This document shows, one piece after another, positions 52,201-61,269 of a stretch of 64,000 nucleotides of DNA. The number at the start of each line of letters is the position of its first letter. Position 1 is the stretch's first letter. The position numbers and the translations under genes were made by a program. Source of the stretch: Paractinoplanes rishiriensis (GTDB lineage Bacteria > Actinomycetota > Actinomycetes > Mycobacteriales > Micromonosporaceae); the NCBI RefSeq assembly GCF_016862375.1, contig NZ_BOMV01000005.1, positions 220,182 through 284,181 on the forward strand. The letters are read 5' to 3'. The notes beneath the pieces are model-generated. The model did not search any database and was not told the origin of the DNA. It was given only the letters and a program-made list of their open reading frames with translations.

Positions 52201-52720
52201 TGGTGGTTGCCCAGATAGTGCCGGTAGCGGACTTCGTCCAGCCGTTCGTGTCGGCCGCGATGAGCTGGAACGTCTCGTCGTCCGTCTCGGCGTCGGCCTC
52301 GGTGGCGACCGAGACGGTCAGCGTGTTGTTCTGACCGGACGCGGTGCCGGGGAACGTGATCGAGGCAGGCGACATCGAGTCGCTGTCGTAGTCGTGGGTG
52401 CCGTTGACCGGCGTGGCATTCCCCACGGCAGAGAGCGGACTGGATGCCCCAGTGGTGAAGGTGAAGTCACCCGGGGCGGTTCCGGTATACGTGACCTTGA
52501 AGGTGACCGCGCCACCCTCCCAGTTACCGGCATCGGCAATGGTCAGGTTGTTGATGTTGGACGCATTGACGGCCTGTGCGGGCGAGGCGACCATGACCGC
52601 GGGGACGAGGCCGACCGCCGAAGCGGTGAGAACCGCCAGCGCTTTCTTGAACCGCATGTGGCCCCAGAGGGCGATCGGCACCCGCTCCCGCAGGGCCGCT
52701 TGGATTGGTCGATAACGCAT
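49292..52720 (-). CDS. Secreted multi-Calx-beta surface protein
   Basis: A 1142-residue exported protein. A long signal peptide (cleavage near ASPAQA) is followed by about seven Calx-beta modules of some 110-140 residues, each ending in an acidic DD/DDD turn (ITDDDAEP, ITDDDNGPG, ITNDDAKP, ITDDPSD, ILANDGG), probably calcium-binding. A flexible GDPGDPGDPG linker and a C-terminal beta domain (ending YSATKRVVIK) complete the chain; there is no sorting signal, so it is probably released. The ATG at 52720 has AAGGAG and GGAAGAG upstream; ATG 52657 is an alternative. The 3' end meets the polysaccharide locus at a shared terminator. Confidence 0.87.
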   Translation of the reverse strand: MRYRPIQAALRERVPIALWGHMRFKKALAVLTASAVGLVPAVMVASPAQAVNASNINNLTIADAGNWEGGAVTFKVTYTGTAPGDFTFTTGASSPLSAVGNATPVNGTHDYDSDSMSPASITFPGTASGQNNTLTVSVATEADAETDDETFQLIAADTNGWTKSATGTIWATTTYPTYTLKAPATAAETATAGVQKTVRVTATLSTTVGHPVTIPVSAVPGGVTAVTPDLVANSNKGEFRDFNALPAGTVITIPAYAYSGYVDVTLNDDVVDEPATQYFSVVPATSALYGPQPFDVGSNGAAIADQTPEIGITDDDAEPTVSIGEPTDKATEGEYLAFPVKLSAASESAVTVTATAGDGVNRSDSLAADTDDYTAPASVTIPQYTLTGYASSLIKLDSDFEGPENMKVTLSSPSGATLGTPVTAYGIITDDDNGPGATLSTTGKEGDNLGGAHAGVGFNEGISGDVARKIGVTLAGGGGAPWPVPVKLDYAFKDVTATNGVDYKGTAGSILVPAGTTPGTLEIPVTIVGDTTKEGTSESFQVVVTSSTGTVVAANTSIYIVEGTDDAKPTWSVGNASVDEGATGVVTAKVPVTLSAPSSTDTVFNPGITDGTATDLGENKGATAGANDYDLPTATTMTIKAGQTTGYIEIPVNSDTVYEADETIIVEPTTASTDVEATAAAGTLHRAAVTITNDDAKPTVKFNNLTANEGSLLRVNATIEGVAQAAYTLAFTVEGAAPDAATAGKDFDVPAKVASTTVPVTRGTTGDVALIGNPALFPVDIYLTPDTIDEATETFTITAKEVAPALAGFATSVGTYKITDDPSDVPPAASIRDETIKEDEGSVDVHVDLTHVGDTTETQQKITIPYYTVNGSAKAGSDYAETKGTLTIEPGTMSTFIKVPIINDKLGESNENFYVKLGTPTSPYGATVAKGTGEVVILANDGGSGGDPGPGDPGDPGDPGDPGDPGAPSISAPAKVSGAVAVPISGEVAAGASVELWGAPIGGGDLKYITMTTADDKGQYSFSRWIGTGYRFATQANDLNSEEVRVLVQQVPVFVASSPSRGKLSLAVQGNPRAAGQTVIVQRWVGGKWVNAWRGTTGSNNLWKATVNSPSRSTQSLRAFVAGHTPDGLLPGYSATKRVVIK
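49826..49870. repeat. Five near-perfect 9-bp tandem repeats (GDP-rich linker)
   Basis: Units of 9 bp (GGGGTCGCC, CGGGTCACC and close variants) encode the collagen-like GDPGDPGDP linker of the Calx-beta protein on the minus strand. Such repeats often vary in number between strains. Confidence 0.7.
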
Positions 52721-53137
52721 TCTCTTCCTTACTCCTTCGGCGGCTGGGCTGCCTCCGGCAGGGAGGCCCCTGGCTTTGCGCCCCCGCCTCACGACGGGTT
52801 TGCCTGTTCGGGTACCGCACCAGCGGGGCGGCTCGGAGGTGTGCCGGCAGAACCGGTTTGACTGCGCCGAACAAGGCGGATAACGAGATCCGACCTGTTC
52901 GCGCTTTCGTAATCTAACCGGCTTATAGCCCCCTTACCGGCGGATCGCTTTTTTAGGAAGAAATCGTCATAACACGACCCGTCACAAGCGCAAAACGCCT
53001 GGTAAAGCACTGTCAAGCAATACAAATCACAATAGGCCGCCGACGCGCGCTAAAAGACTGGATGTCCGTTTCTGAATCGGACATTCAGTTAATTAGGCTA
53101 GATCCAGGACGAACCCGATCGCCAATGCAAATATCGC
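52721..53137. other. Non-coding 5' region of the Calx-beta gene
   Basis: About 400 bp without a convincing gene, unusually AT-rich at 52910-53100. It contains the Shine-Dalgarno of the Calx-beta gene and, at 53059-53087, a 10-bp inverted repeat (TGGATGTCCG with CGGACATTCA, one mismatch, 9-nt loop) that could be a terminator or operator. Confidence 0.45.
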
Positions 53138-53581
53138 CTAGGAACGCCGCCGGCGCAGCGCCGCGAGCCCCAGCCACCACCCCTCGCCCAAGGTCACCAC
53201 CGTCGCGGACAGGCTGACGCCGAGCAGCAACGGCCCCGAGCCGGTATCCCCCGCCCCATCCACGCCCCGCGGATAGTCGCGGACCGCCGGGCCGACTCCG
53301 AACGGGGCAGCCAGGAAGGGGCCACGGAACCGGACATACTGGTCTGTCGCCCTGGGCGCCCGACGTGGGTTCACCGGTGTCAACGTCGGCCGTACAGACC
53401 CGGGTCCCGACCGTCCGCGGGCTGGAGCGATCGTTAAACCACCGACCAGAACGGTCTGTAGAGGTGCGTGCGGGCCGCCACCCGCACCGGTGCCCCAAGC
53501 CGCTCTCAGGCAGCCCACAACGGCGCCGGAATGACAAAGACCGTCTCCGGGCCGAGGCCCGGAGACGGTCGAATGCCGCAC
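53138..53581 (-). pseudogene. Possible remnant of a surface-protein C-terminus
   Basis: A minus-strand frame ends with GSGPLLLGVSLSATVVTLGE, a short spacer and RRRRS, the shape of a cell-wall sorting or membrane anchor, but without LPxTG or LAxTG (it has AGDTG). Upstream residues show no fold, and the frame overlaps the terminator of the next gene. It could be a gene fragment or chance. Confidence 0.25.
53539..53570 (-). terminator. Intrinsic terminator of the giant FN3 gene
   Basis: Arms GACCGTCTCCGGGCC and GGCCCGGAGACGGTC (15 bp, 2-nt gap) lie 17 bp past the stop. On the minus strand the stem is followed by a T-rich TCTTTGTCATT. Confidence 0.75.
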
Positions 53582-53586
53582 TGACG

Positions 53587-56500
53587 TCAGCCCTTACGCG
53601 GACCCCGTCGCCAGCCGGTAACCACCACGAGCAGCAGGCCGGTCGCGAAGAGGAACAAGCCGGCCAGCGTGATCGGGGCCGTCCTCGTCCCGGTCACCGC
53701 CAAAGCCGTCCCGGATGAAGTGTTCGCGACCGCTTGGACCGCCACCGGCTTGCCGGCCACGCCCAGCACGCTGGCGGCCGCCGTACCGACCCGGACCGAG
53801 TGCGCCAGGTAGCGGGCCCGGCCGGCATTGTCCAGACCGGTGGTGAGCACCGTGTGCGAACCACTCGCCGGCACGGTCACGGTGGCCGACACGGTGCCCC
53901 TCGCGGAGGCCGTGGTGGAACCGGCGGGCGACGCGCCCGGGTACAGCGACACCAGCACCCGGGATCCGGGCCGGTAGCCGTCACCGAGGATCGTGATCCG
54001 CGTACCGGGCCGGGCGGTCCGGCTGCCGTTGTTCTCCGCGGTCATCGGCACCGCCTGGGGAATCTCCACATTTCCCGTCGGCGTCACCGTGGCGGTTGCG
54101 GCACCGGCCGGCGAGGTGCCGCCGCTCCCGAAGGCCACCACCCGCAGCACGTAGCGCACGCCCCCCGCGAGTCCGGTGACGGTGCATCCGCCGCGCATGA
54201 CCGTGGTGCACGAGCGGGCCGGGTAGTACGGCGCAGTCGCCGTGACGGTATACCCGTGAACGCCGGCGCCGATCGAGGCCGGCGGTTTCCAGCCGGCCGC
54301 GATCGAGTTCGCGGCCGGAGTGCCGGTCACGGCCGTCGGTGCGCCCGGCGCGGTATTGACGGTCACGCTCGCCGAGGCCGACTGGGTGCTCGAACCGGCC
54401 TCGGTCGCGGCGACCACGCGTACCGCATAGCTGCCGTTGGTGTCGGTGCTGAAGCTGCACGACCGCGCGGTACCGGCGACGGCTGCCGTGCAGGATCCGG
54501 TGATGTCGGCGTCGTCCGGACCGCTGACGGTCACCTCGAAGGAGCGGTTCTTGCCGTCGCCCCAGGCGACCCGGCCGGGCGTCCAGGTCACGGTGGCACC
54601 GCGGGTGCCGGCCGCGACCTGCCGGGCGACCAGCGAGGTGACCGCGCCGGTGGGCAGCTTGGCCGCGGGTGGGGCCGTGGTGGTGGGCGGGGCTGTCGGC
54701 GGCGTCGTGGGTGGCGTCGTCGTGGGCGGCGTCGTGGTCGGCGGCGTCGTCGTGGGTGGCGTCGTCGGCGGCGCCGTGGTCGGTGGCGCCGTCGTGGGCG
54801 GCGCCATGGTCGGCGGCGGAATCACGACGGGCGGCGACAGCACGGCGACCGACTTGGCCAGGTGCTGCACCTCGCCGTTGGCGTCCAGGCCGGTGGCCAG
54901 CAGCGTGTGGTTACCGATCGGCGTGCCCAGCGGCACCGTGACGGTCACCGAGATGTTCCCGTTCGCATCCGCGGTGGTCGTACCCAACGAAACGGGGTTG
55001 CTGAACAGCGAGAGATAAACGGTCGAGAAGGGCGCATAGCCGCTACCGGTGATGGCTATGCCGACCCCCGGCAGGCCGGTGCCGCTGCCCGCCGGCACCG
55101 CGTCGGCCGGCACCTCGATCGGGGCCACCGGCGTGCCGGTCGGCACGACCGGATCGTCGCTGTCGGCCGCCGCCGAGCTGCCGCCCGGCCCGTTCGTCAC
55201 CACCCGCACGGTGTACGGCACGCCCGCGGCCACGTCGGCGATCGAGCACGACGTCCCGGTCACCGTGCCCGTACACGTCTTGGTCGGGTAGTCGTCCGCG
55301 ATCGCCGACACGGTGTAGGACGTGACGGCGGCCAGGCCGGTGGCCACCGCCGCGGTCCACGTCGCGTTGATGGTGTTGACGCCACCCGTGCCGCCGATGA
55401 CGGTCGCGACGGCCGGCGTGCCCGAGCCGAGCGTGCCGGTGCCGGTGGTGTCGGCAATCGCGGTGCCGGCTTCGTTCTTCGTCGCCACCTTGACCGTGTA
55501 CGCGCCCGGCCGGTCGGTGGTGAAGCTGCATCCCGGCGTGCTGGAGTCGGCGACCGCGTTGGTGCACGTGCCGCTGCCGATGGTGGCACCGTTCGGGCCC
55601 TCGATCGTGACCGCGTACTGCTTGGTCGCTCCGCCGTTCCAGTCGCCGGCGGCCAGTTGCGGCCAGCTGACACCGACGGTCGCCTGGCCCGCGGTGGGCG
55701 TGAGCGTCACGGCGCCGACCGTCGCGGTGGGCCGCAGGACGACATGTGCGGTGTGGTTCGCCACCGCGGTCCCGGTTCCGCCCTCGTTCTTCGGCGCCAC
55801 GCCGATCACGTAGTCGCCACCCGCGGTCACGCCGAAGCTGCACGTGGGCGAGGCCGTGTCCGTCACCGGTCCGGTGGTGCAGCCGTCGTTCGCGAGAGCC
55901 CCGCCGGCGGGCGGGGTCACGGTGACCACGTACTCCTTGGTCGCGCCGCTCTGCCAGCCGGTGAGCAGCTGATCCCAGGTCACGGACACGGTCGGCGAGT
56001 TGAGCGCGGTGCCGGCACCCAGGTTGGCGACCGTCCCGGTGGGCTTGAACACGATGGTTCCGCCGCCGGTCGACGCGTTGCTGCCGGTGCCGGCCTCGTT
56101 GACCGGCGCCACGCTCACCGTGTACGCCCCGGACTGGTCCGTGGTGAACGAGCAGGACGGGTTGTCGGTGGCCGGCACCGAGGTGCAGGTGTTGGCCGTC
56201 AGGTTCAGGCCGCCGCCGATGGTGACCGCGTAGCTGAGCGTCTCGCCCTCGCTCCAGCCCACGTCGGCGAGCTTGGGCCAGCTCAGCCCGACCACCCCGG
56301 TGCCCGCCGTGTTCGTCACGGTGACCGTGCCGACCTGCCCGGCCGGTGCGGTCAGCGTGAGGTGGGCGGGCTCGGAGGTCGTCTCGTTGTCGCTGGTACC
56401 GACGTCGTTTTTGAGGGCGACCCGGACGGTGTAGTCGCCACCGCGATCGGTGGTGAAGGAGCAGGTCGCGGTCGGGTGGGCGACCACGGCCGTGCAGGTG

Positions 56501-59500
56501 CCGCCGAGCGTGGCGCCGGCGGGCTTGTCGATGCTCACCACGTAATCAGTGGTGGTCACCGTCCCGTTCCAGTCGGGCGTCGTGGCCGGGTCCCAGCTCA
56601 CCTGGATCGTCGCGTTGCCGGTCACCGCCTGCACCTGGAGGTTCTGGACCGTCGCCACCGGCTTCAGGACGATGTTGGCCACCACACTGGCCGCCGTGGC
56701 GGTGCTGACGCCGGCCTCGTTGACCGGGTTGACCCGCACGGTGTACGCGCCGCTGAGCGTCGCGGTGAAGTGGCAGCCCGGGCTGGCGGTGTCGGTCACG
56801 TCGGTGGGCGCACAGGTGTTGTCGGACAGCACCGTGTTGGCCGGCCCGCTGATGACGACCCGGTATTTCTTGCTGGTGCCGCCGAGCCAGCCCGGGGTAG
56901 CCAGCTGATCCCACGACACGTCCACTGTCGACGAGCCGGACGACGCCGGTGCGGCGGCCAGGGTGGTCACGGTGGCCGTCGGCACGAGCACCACATCACC
57001 CTCGCCGGGAGTGCCGTTCGCAGCCGTGCCGGCCTCGTTGACCGCCTTGACGGAGACCGCGATGTGGCCCGGGTCGGTGACGGTGAACGAGCAGGCCGGG
57101 CTGGCCGTGTCCGCAACCGAGGTGCAGGTGTTCGGCGACAGCGCGCCACCGCCGGTGACGGTGACGGCGTAGCTCTTGGTCTGCCCGTCGCTCCAGCCGG
57201 TCGTCATCTGGTTCCAGCTGAGGTTCACCACCCGCGAGTCCGGCGTGGTGCCGACGACGAGACCGGTGACGACGCCGGACGGCGCCGCGAGAGTGACGTG
57301 CCCGGTCTGCGTCGCGGCGGGGCCGTCACCGGCCTCGCTCCGCGCCACCACCGCGACGGTGTAGTTACCGGCGGCGGGAGCGGTGAACGAACACGCCGCG
57401 GTGGACGCGTCGGCGATCGTCGTACAGGTCCCGGGGTCGCCCACCGCCTGGCCGTTCGGTCCGGTCACGGTCAGCACGTAGTTCGTCGTCTGCGCCGAGT
57501 TCCAGGCCGAGGTGAGCTTGCTCCAGGTCACCGACACCAGACCGGAGGGCGGGGTGATCCCGAGTGTCAGGTCGGCCACCGGGTCGGAGGGCGCCAGCAG
57601 CGTGATGTGCTGGGTCGCGTCGTCGCTGTTGTCGCTCGCGTCGATCTCGTTCACCGCGGTGATCGTGACGGTATAGCTGCCCGGCAGGTCGGTGGTGAAC
57701 TGGCAGGATTCGATCGCGGTGGCGTCCGTGGAGGCCAGGTCGTCGCAGGTACTGGCGGTGATCGCCGCACCGTTCGGCGGGGCGATCTGGACGTCGTAGT
57801 GGTGCTCGACGCCGTTCCAGTCGGCGGGTTGGAGGCCGTCCCACTCCACCTCCACGACGCCGGCACCCGTTCCCCGGGAGATGACGATGTTCGAGACGGT
57901 CGCGGTGGGCTTGTCCATCGCGACGAACACGTCGTACGTCACCTCGGGGCCGTCGCCGGCCTCGTTCACCGGCACAACGTGGATCTTGTAGAGCCCCGCG
58001 GTGTCGGTGGTGAAGGTGCACGTGGTCGCGGCGACCGGATCGGCGCAGCTGGTGTCGTTGGTGATGGTGGGGCTCTCGTTCGCCGGTGGATCGATGGTCA
58101 CCCGGTAACCGGGCACCAGGGCTTCGTTCCACTGACCGAGGGTCAGCGCATCCCAATTCACCGTCACGACCCCGGTGCCCGGAACGTCGTCCGTCGCGAT
58201 CAGGTTGGCGACCGCGGTGGTCGGCTCGTCGAGCACCAGATCCGCGCTGTCAGTCGCCGGGGTGGTGGCGCTGACGCCGGCCTCGTTGGCGGGCCGCACG
58301 GTGACCGTGTATTCGCCGCCGACGGGAGCGGTGAAGGAGCAGGTCAGAGCCTCGATGAGCCCGTCGCAGCCGGTCACCGGGACGCCGCCCGGAGCCGCGA
58401 CCGTGACCTGGTATCCCTCGACGCCGCCGTTCCAGTTCGGCAGGGCGTTATTGTCCAGGGTCCAGTCGACGTCTACGGTCGCCTGGCCGTGGTCCGGCGT
58501 GACGGTGACCGTGTCGACCGCACCGGTCGGGATGGCGATCAGCGGAACGCTGAGCGGGGCGGTGAACGCCGACGCCAGTGTGGCGTGGTCACCGACCGCC
58601 CTGACCTTCACCGCGACCGTGCCCGCACCGCTGATGGAGCACGTCGTGAGGGTCGCGTCGCCGCAGTTGAACGGCGTGTCGTTCACCGTCAGGACGTACT
58701 GGCGGTTCGTGTTGTGCTTCCAGTCGCTGGTCGCGGTCCACGAGAGGTCCGCCGTGCCGTTGCCCGTCGAGACGATGGTAAGCCCGGTCGGCGCGACCGG
58801 CACGTCCGGGATGTCGACGTTCAGCAGGTCCTCGTCGGTACGCAGCGTGGCGTCGTCGCCGATCGCCGACACCTGGACGGTGACGTTGCTGTCCTTGTTG
58901 CCGGTGATGACGCAGTAGGTAAGGGTGATCGCGGAACAGACGGCCTGTCCCGCCGCCGACACGGTGTACCGCTGCACGATGTTGCGGTGCCAGCCGGCCG
59001 GCGGGTCCCAATCCACCCGCACGCCGGTAGCGGTCTCCGAGGTGACCCGGATGTTGGTCACCGGGTCGGGCACGTCGGGAAGCGCAATCGGCGTCCCGGC
59101 CGACTCGCTGGTCAGACCGACATCGCCAACCGCGCGCACCTTCACGCTCACCGAGGTGTCCGGATCCCCCTCGATCAGGCACGACGTGGCGGTGATGTTC
59201 GAGCACACCGGCTCGTCGTCGGCGAGGACCGTGTACTCGTTGCGGGTGCTCCCGTTGAACTCCACCGGGTCCCAGCTCACGGTCGCCTCGCCGACGCCCC
59301 AACCGGTCGCGCGGATGTTCGCCGCCGTGTCCGGTGCCGGCAGCAGGGTCAGCGTGACCGGCGCCGCGCTCGTGCTCAGGCCCGCGTCACCGATGGCCGT
59401 CACCACGATGTCCGCCACGATGTCGTCGGCGGTGACGGCGCAGCTCGTGCCGGAGATGTTGGTACATGCCGGGCTCGTGACGCCGCCCACCGTCACGGTG

Positions 59501-60288
59501 ACCGAGTATTTCTGATTGACGCTGCCCTTGAAGTCCGGTGCCGTCCACGCGACGGTGCCGCTGCCGGCGTCGCTGTCGGTGAGGTGGATGTCGGTGGGCG
59601 CGTCCGGAGCGGTCACGACCGTGCCGTTGGCCGAGGCGGAATCGGTGGACAGGCCCTCGTCACCGCGCGCGCGGACCACGAACGCGTGCACCCCGGGAGT
59701 CCCGCTGTAGGTGCACGTCGTCGCGGCGATGTTCGTGCACGCGCCGTAGAGGCTGCCGTCCACCAGAACGTCGTAGGTCCGGTTGACGCTCAGCTTCCAA
59801 CTGGCGGGAGCAGTCCAGGTCACCGTCACCGAACCGCTGCCGGCCGGGGTCGCGACCGGCGTGCCGGGTGCGTCCGGCGGCGGCAACAGGGTGGTCGTGA
59901 TCGGGTCGCTGTCGACGTGCTCGCCGGCATCGCCGAACGCCCGGACGCCGACCGTCACCCGGCTCTTGACCGCACCGGTGACCCGGCAGGTCCGAGTGGT
60001 GATGTTTGCGCAGCTGCCGAAGACGCTGCCGCCGACCAGCACGCTGTAGGTCTGCGGGTTCAGCGCGTCACCCGGCGCGTCCCAGGCCAGGTCGGCCCAG
60101 CCCGAACCGGTCGCCGTCACGCGGAAGTTCGGTGCCGCCTGCGCGGGCACGGTCTGGAGCACGCCCGGAGCGGCGTGGACCGGCAGCGGCTGGCCGACCG
60201 CGCCCGCGAACATCGCCAATGCCGCGGCGCCGATTCGCGCGAACCACGGTAGACGTCGACGCCGGACAGTATCAATTTCAGGGCGCAT
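53587..60288 (-). CDS. Giant cell-wall-anchored FN3-repeat surface protein (LAVTG sorting signal)
   Basis: A 2233-residue exported protein. Signal peptide at 1-39 (ARIGAAALAMFAGAVG, VHAAPG). About 17 consecutive FN3-like modules of some 85-105 residues follow, nearly all with an internal cysteine pair (CxNI-x4-C in modules 1-6; CTxxx-x6-C-x-F in later ones). Then an Ig/IPT-like domain (GSGYAPFSTVYLSL), a Pro/Thr linker, and a second FN3-FN3-Ig set. The C-terminus is LAVTG, a hydrophobic helix and WRRGPRKG, a class E (LAxTG) sortase signal. It is likely an adhesin or scaffold. The ATG at 60288 has GGAGG inside a 16-bp palindrome. Confidence 0.88.
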   Translation of the reverse strand: MRPEIDTVRRRRLPWFARIGAAALAMFAGAVGQPLPVHAAPGVLQTVPAQAAPNFRVTATGSGWADLAWDAPGDALNPQTYSVLVGGSVFGSCANITTRTCRVTGAVKSRVTVGVRAFGDAGEHVDSDPITTTLLPPPDAPGTPVATPAGSGSVTVTWTAPASWKLSVNRTYDVLVDGSLYGACTNIAATTCTYSGTPGVHAFVVRARGDEGLSTDSASANGTVVTAPDAPTDIHLTDSDAGSGTVAWTAPDFKGSVNQKYSVTVTVGGVTSPACTNISGTSCAVTADDIVADIVVTAIGDAGLSTSAAPVTLTLLPAPDTAANIRATGWGVGEATVSWDPVEFNGSTRNEYTVLADDEPVCSNITATSCLIEGDPDTSVSVKVRAVGDVGLTSESAGTPIALPDVPDPVTNIRVTSETATGVRVDWDPPAGWHRNIVQRYTVSAAGQAVCSAITLTYCVITGNKDSNVTVQVSAIGDDATLRTDEDLLNVDIPDVPVAPTGLTIVSTGNGTADLSWTATSDWKHNTNRQYVLTVNDTPFNCGDATLTTCSISGAGTVAVKVRAVGDHATLASAFTAPLSVPLIAIPTGAVDTVTVTPDHGQATVDVDWTLDNNALPNWNGGVEGYQVTVAAPGGVPVTGCDGLIEALTCSFTAPVGGEYTVTVRPANEAGVSATTPATDSADLVLDEPTTAVANLIATDDVPGTGVVTVNWDALTLGQWNEALVPGYRVTIDPPANESPTITNDTSCADPVAATTCTFTTDTAGLYKIHVVPVNEAGDGPEVTYDVFVAMDKPTATVSNIVISRGTGAGVVEVEWDGLQPADWNGVEHHYDVQIAPPNGAAITASTCDDLASTDATAIESCQFTTDLPGSYTVTITAVNEIDASDNSDDATQHITLLAPSDPVADLTLGITPPSGLVSVTWSKLTSAWNSAQTTNYVLTVTGPNGQAVGDPGTCTTIADASTAACSFTAPAAGNYTVAVVARSEAGDGPAATQTGHVTLAAPSGVVTGLVVGTTPDSRVVNLSWNQMTTGWSDGQTKSYAVTVTGGGALSPNTCTSVADTASPACSFTVTDPGHIAVSVKAVNEAGTAANGTPGEGDVVLVPTATVTTLAAAPASSGSSTVDVSWDQLATPGWLGGTSKKYRVVISGPANTVLSDNTCAPTDVTDTASPGCHFTATLSGAYTVRVNPVNEAGVSTATAASVVANIVLKPVATVQNLQVQAVTGNATIQVSWDPATTPDWNGTVTTTDYVVSIDKPAGATLGGTCTAVVAHPTATCSFTTDRGGDYTVRVALKNDVGTSDNETTSEPAHLTLTAPAGQVGTVTVTNTAGTGVVGLSWPKLADVGWSEGETLSYAVTIGGGLNLTANTCTSVPATDNPSCSFTTDQSGAYTVSVAPVNEAGTGSNASTGGGTIVFKPTGTVANLGAGTALNSPTVSVTWDQLLTGWQSGATKEYVVTVTPPAGGALANDGCTTGPVTDTASPTCSFGVTAGGDYVIGVAPKNEGGTGTAVANHTAHVVLRPTATVGAVTLTPTAGQATVGVSWPQLAAGDWNGGATKQYAVTIEGPNGATIGSGTCTNAVADSSTPGCSFTTDRPGAYTVKVATKNEAGTAIADTTGTGTLGSGTPAVATVIGGTGGVNTINATWTAAVATGLAAVTSYTVSAIADDYPTKTCTGTVTGTSCSIADVAAGVPYTVRVVTNGPGGSSAAADSDDPVVPTGTPVAPIEVPADAVPAGSGTGLPGVGIAITGSGYAPFSTVYLSLFSNPVSLGTTTADANGNISVTVTVPLGTPIGNHTLLATGLDANGEVQHLAKSVAVLSPPVVIPPPTMAPPTTAPPTTAPPTTPPTTTPPTTTPPTTTPPTTPPTAPPTTTAPPAAKLPTGAVTSLVARQVAAGTRGATVTWTPGRVAWGDGKNRSFEVTVSGPDDADITGSCTAAVAGTARSCSFSTDTNGSYAVRVVAATEAGSSTQSASASVTVNTAPGAPTAVTGTPAANSIAAGWKPPASIGAGVHGYTVTATAPYYPARSCTTVMRGGCTVTGLAGGVRYVLRVVAFGSGGTSPAGAATATVTPTGNVEIPQAVPMTAENNGSRTARPGTRITILGDGYRPGSRVLVSLYPGASPAGSTTASARGTVSATVTVPASGSHTVLTTGLDNAGRARYLAHSVRVGTAAASVLGVAGKPVAVQAVANTSSGTALAVTGTRTAPITLAGLFLFATGLLLVVVTGWRRGPRKG
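54664..54816. repeat. Pro/Thr-rich tandem repeat linker region
   Basis: Short repeats of GGCGTCGT and variants encode a PPTTAPPTTPPTTTPP-type linker on the minus strand. It separates the two FN3-FN3-Ig sets and may be a glycosylated spacer through the wall. Confidence 0.65.
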
Positions 60289-60290
60289 GG

Positions 60291-60306
60291 GGTCCTCCGG
60301 AGGACC
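60291..60306. promoter_or_regulatory. 16-bp palindrome covering the Shine-Dalgarno of the FN3 gene
   Basis: GGTCCTCCGGAGGACC is a perfect palindrome 2 bp before the minus-strand ATG. The GGAGG ribosome-binding site is inside it, so folding of the mRNA could hide the site. Confidence 0.4.
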
Positions 60307-60450
60307 GGCTACAGAACGACAGAAGCTGCCAAGGGCAGCGCAGACGGCGACGCCGACGCGGTCCTGAACCTAACCTGGCCAGGCGGCAGCGGTGCGGAAA
60401 CGTGCTATTTCAATTGCCTTCCGGCAAATGTCAGATCAGGCGGTCAATTG

Positions 60451-61269
60451 TCACTGGTCCCGCTCGGTCCAGCGGAACGTCTTGAGGCACAACACCAGTC
60501 CGACCACGCACCAGGCGGCCAGGACCAGAGCGATGCGGCCCAGCTCCCACTCGCCGGCCGCCTCCATCGACTTCATCGAGTCGGGCAGGAAGACGTACCG
60601 GAAACCCTGGCTCATCCACTTGACCGGGAAGAACGACGCCACCGTGATCAGCCAGGCCGGCAGCAGCGTGATCGGGTGGATGAACACGCCCGAGATGAAC
60701 TGGAGCGCGACCAGCGGCACGTTCAGGATCGCGCCGGCGTTGCGGGCGTTGCGCACGATGGCGCTGACCGCGATGCCGCACAGCGTGCAGGCGATCGTGC
60801 TGAGCAGGAACATCCAGGCGAACGCCAGCCAGTGCGCGGCGTCCGGCAACGGCATGTCGAAGACCAGCGCGCCGACCAGGATCAGGGTGCCCGTTTCGGC
60901 GACACTCAGGGCAAAGACCAAGATCAATTTCCCGAGCAGGTACGCCGAGGCAGTGATCGGCGTACCGTGCAACCGTTTCAGCGTCCCGTCCTCACGGTCG
61001 AGGGCGAGGCCCGCCCCCATCGTCACGAACGCGGTCGACAGAATCCCGTACGCGATCATGCTGGCCGCATAGACCTGGCTGGCACTCACCCCCGCGTCGT
61101 TGAACGAGTCGCCGAAGATCGTGCCGAACAGCAGCAGAAGCATGGCCGGGAACGCGAACGTGAAGATCACCGCGGTGCGGTCCCGGACGAACATGCGCAG
61201 TTCCACCTCGCCCCGGCGCACGCCGGTCACAAACGTGGACGGCAGGGCGGCGGCTGCGGTGGCGGTCAT
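60451..61269 (-). CDS. ABC-2 type transporter permease
   Basis: A 272-residue permease with six helices (FTFAFPAMLLLLFGTIFG near the N-terminus, GVFIHPITLLPAWL near the end) and the ABC-2 loop motif LKRLHGTPIT. The ATG at 61269 overlaps the ATPase stop by 4 bp, so the two genes form one cassette. Substrate unknown; drug, lipid or antibiotic exporters have this layout. Confidence 0.87.
   Translation of the reverse strand: MTATAAAALPSTFVTGVRRGEVELRMFVRDRTAVIFTFAFPAMLLLLFGTIFGDSFNDAGVSASQVYAASMIAYGILSTAFVTMGAGLALDREDGTLKRLHGTPITASAYLLGKLILVFALSVAETGTLILVGALVFDMPLPDAAHWLAFAWMFLLSTIACTLCGIAVSAIVRNARNAGAILNVPLVALQFISGVFIHPITLLPAWLITVASFFPVKWMSQGFRYVFLPDSMKSMEAAGEWELGRIALVLAAWCVVGLVLCLKTFRWTERDQ

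Noticed and set aside
53734..60252. A 2172-codon open frame on the plus strand, opposite the FN3 gene
   Set aside because: It is antisense to a clearly real repetitive gene. Stop-free antisense frames arise from high GC content and absence of TTA, CTA and TCA codons. Its translation is low-complexity (Gly/Arg/Val) and has no fold.
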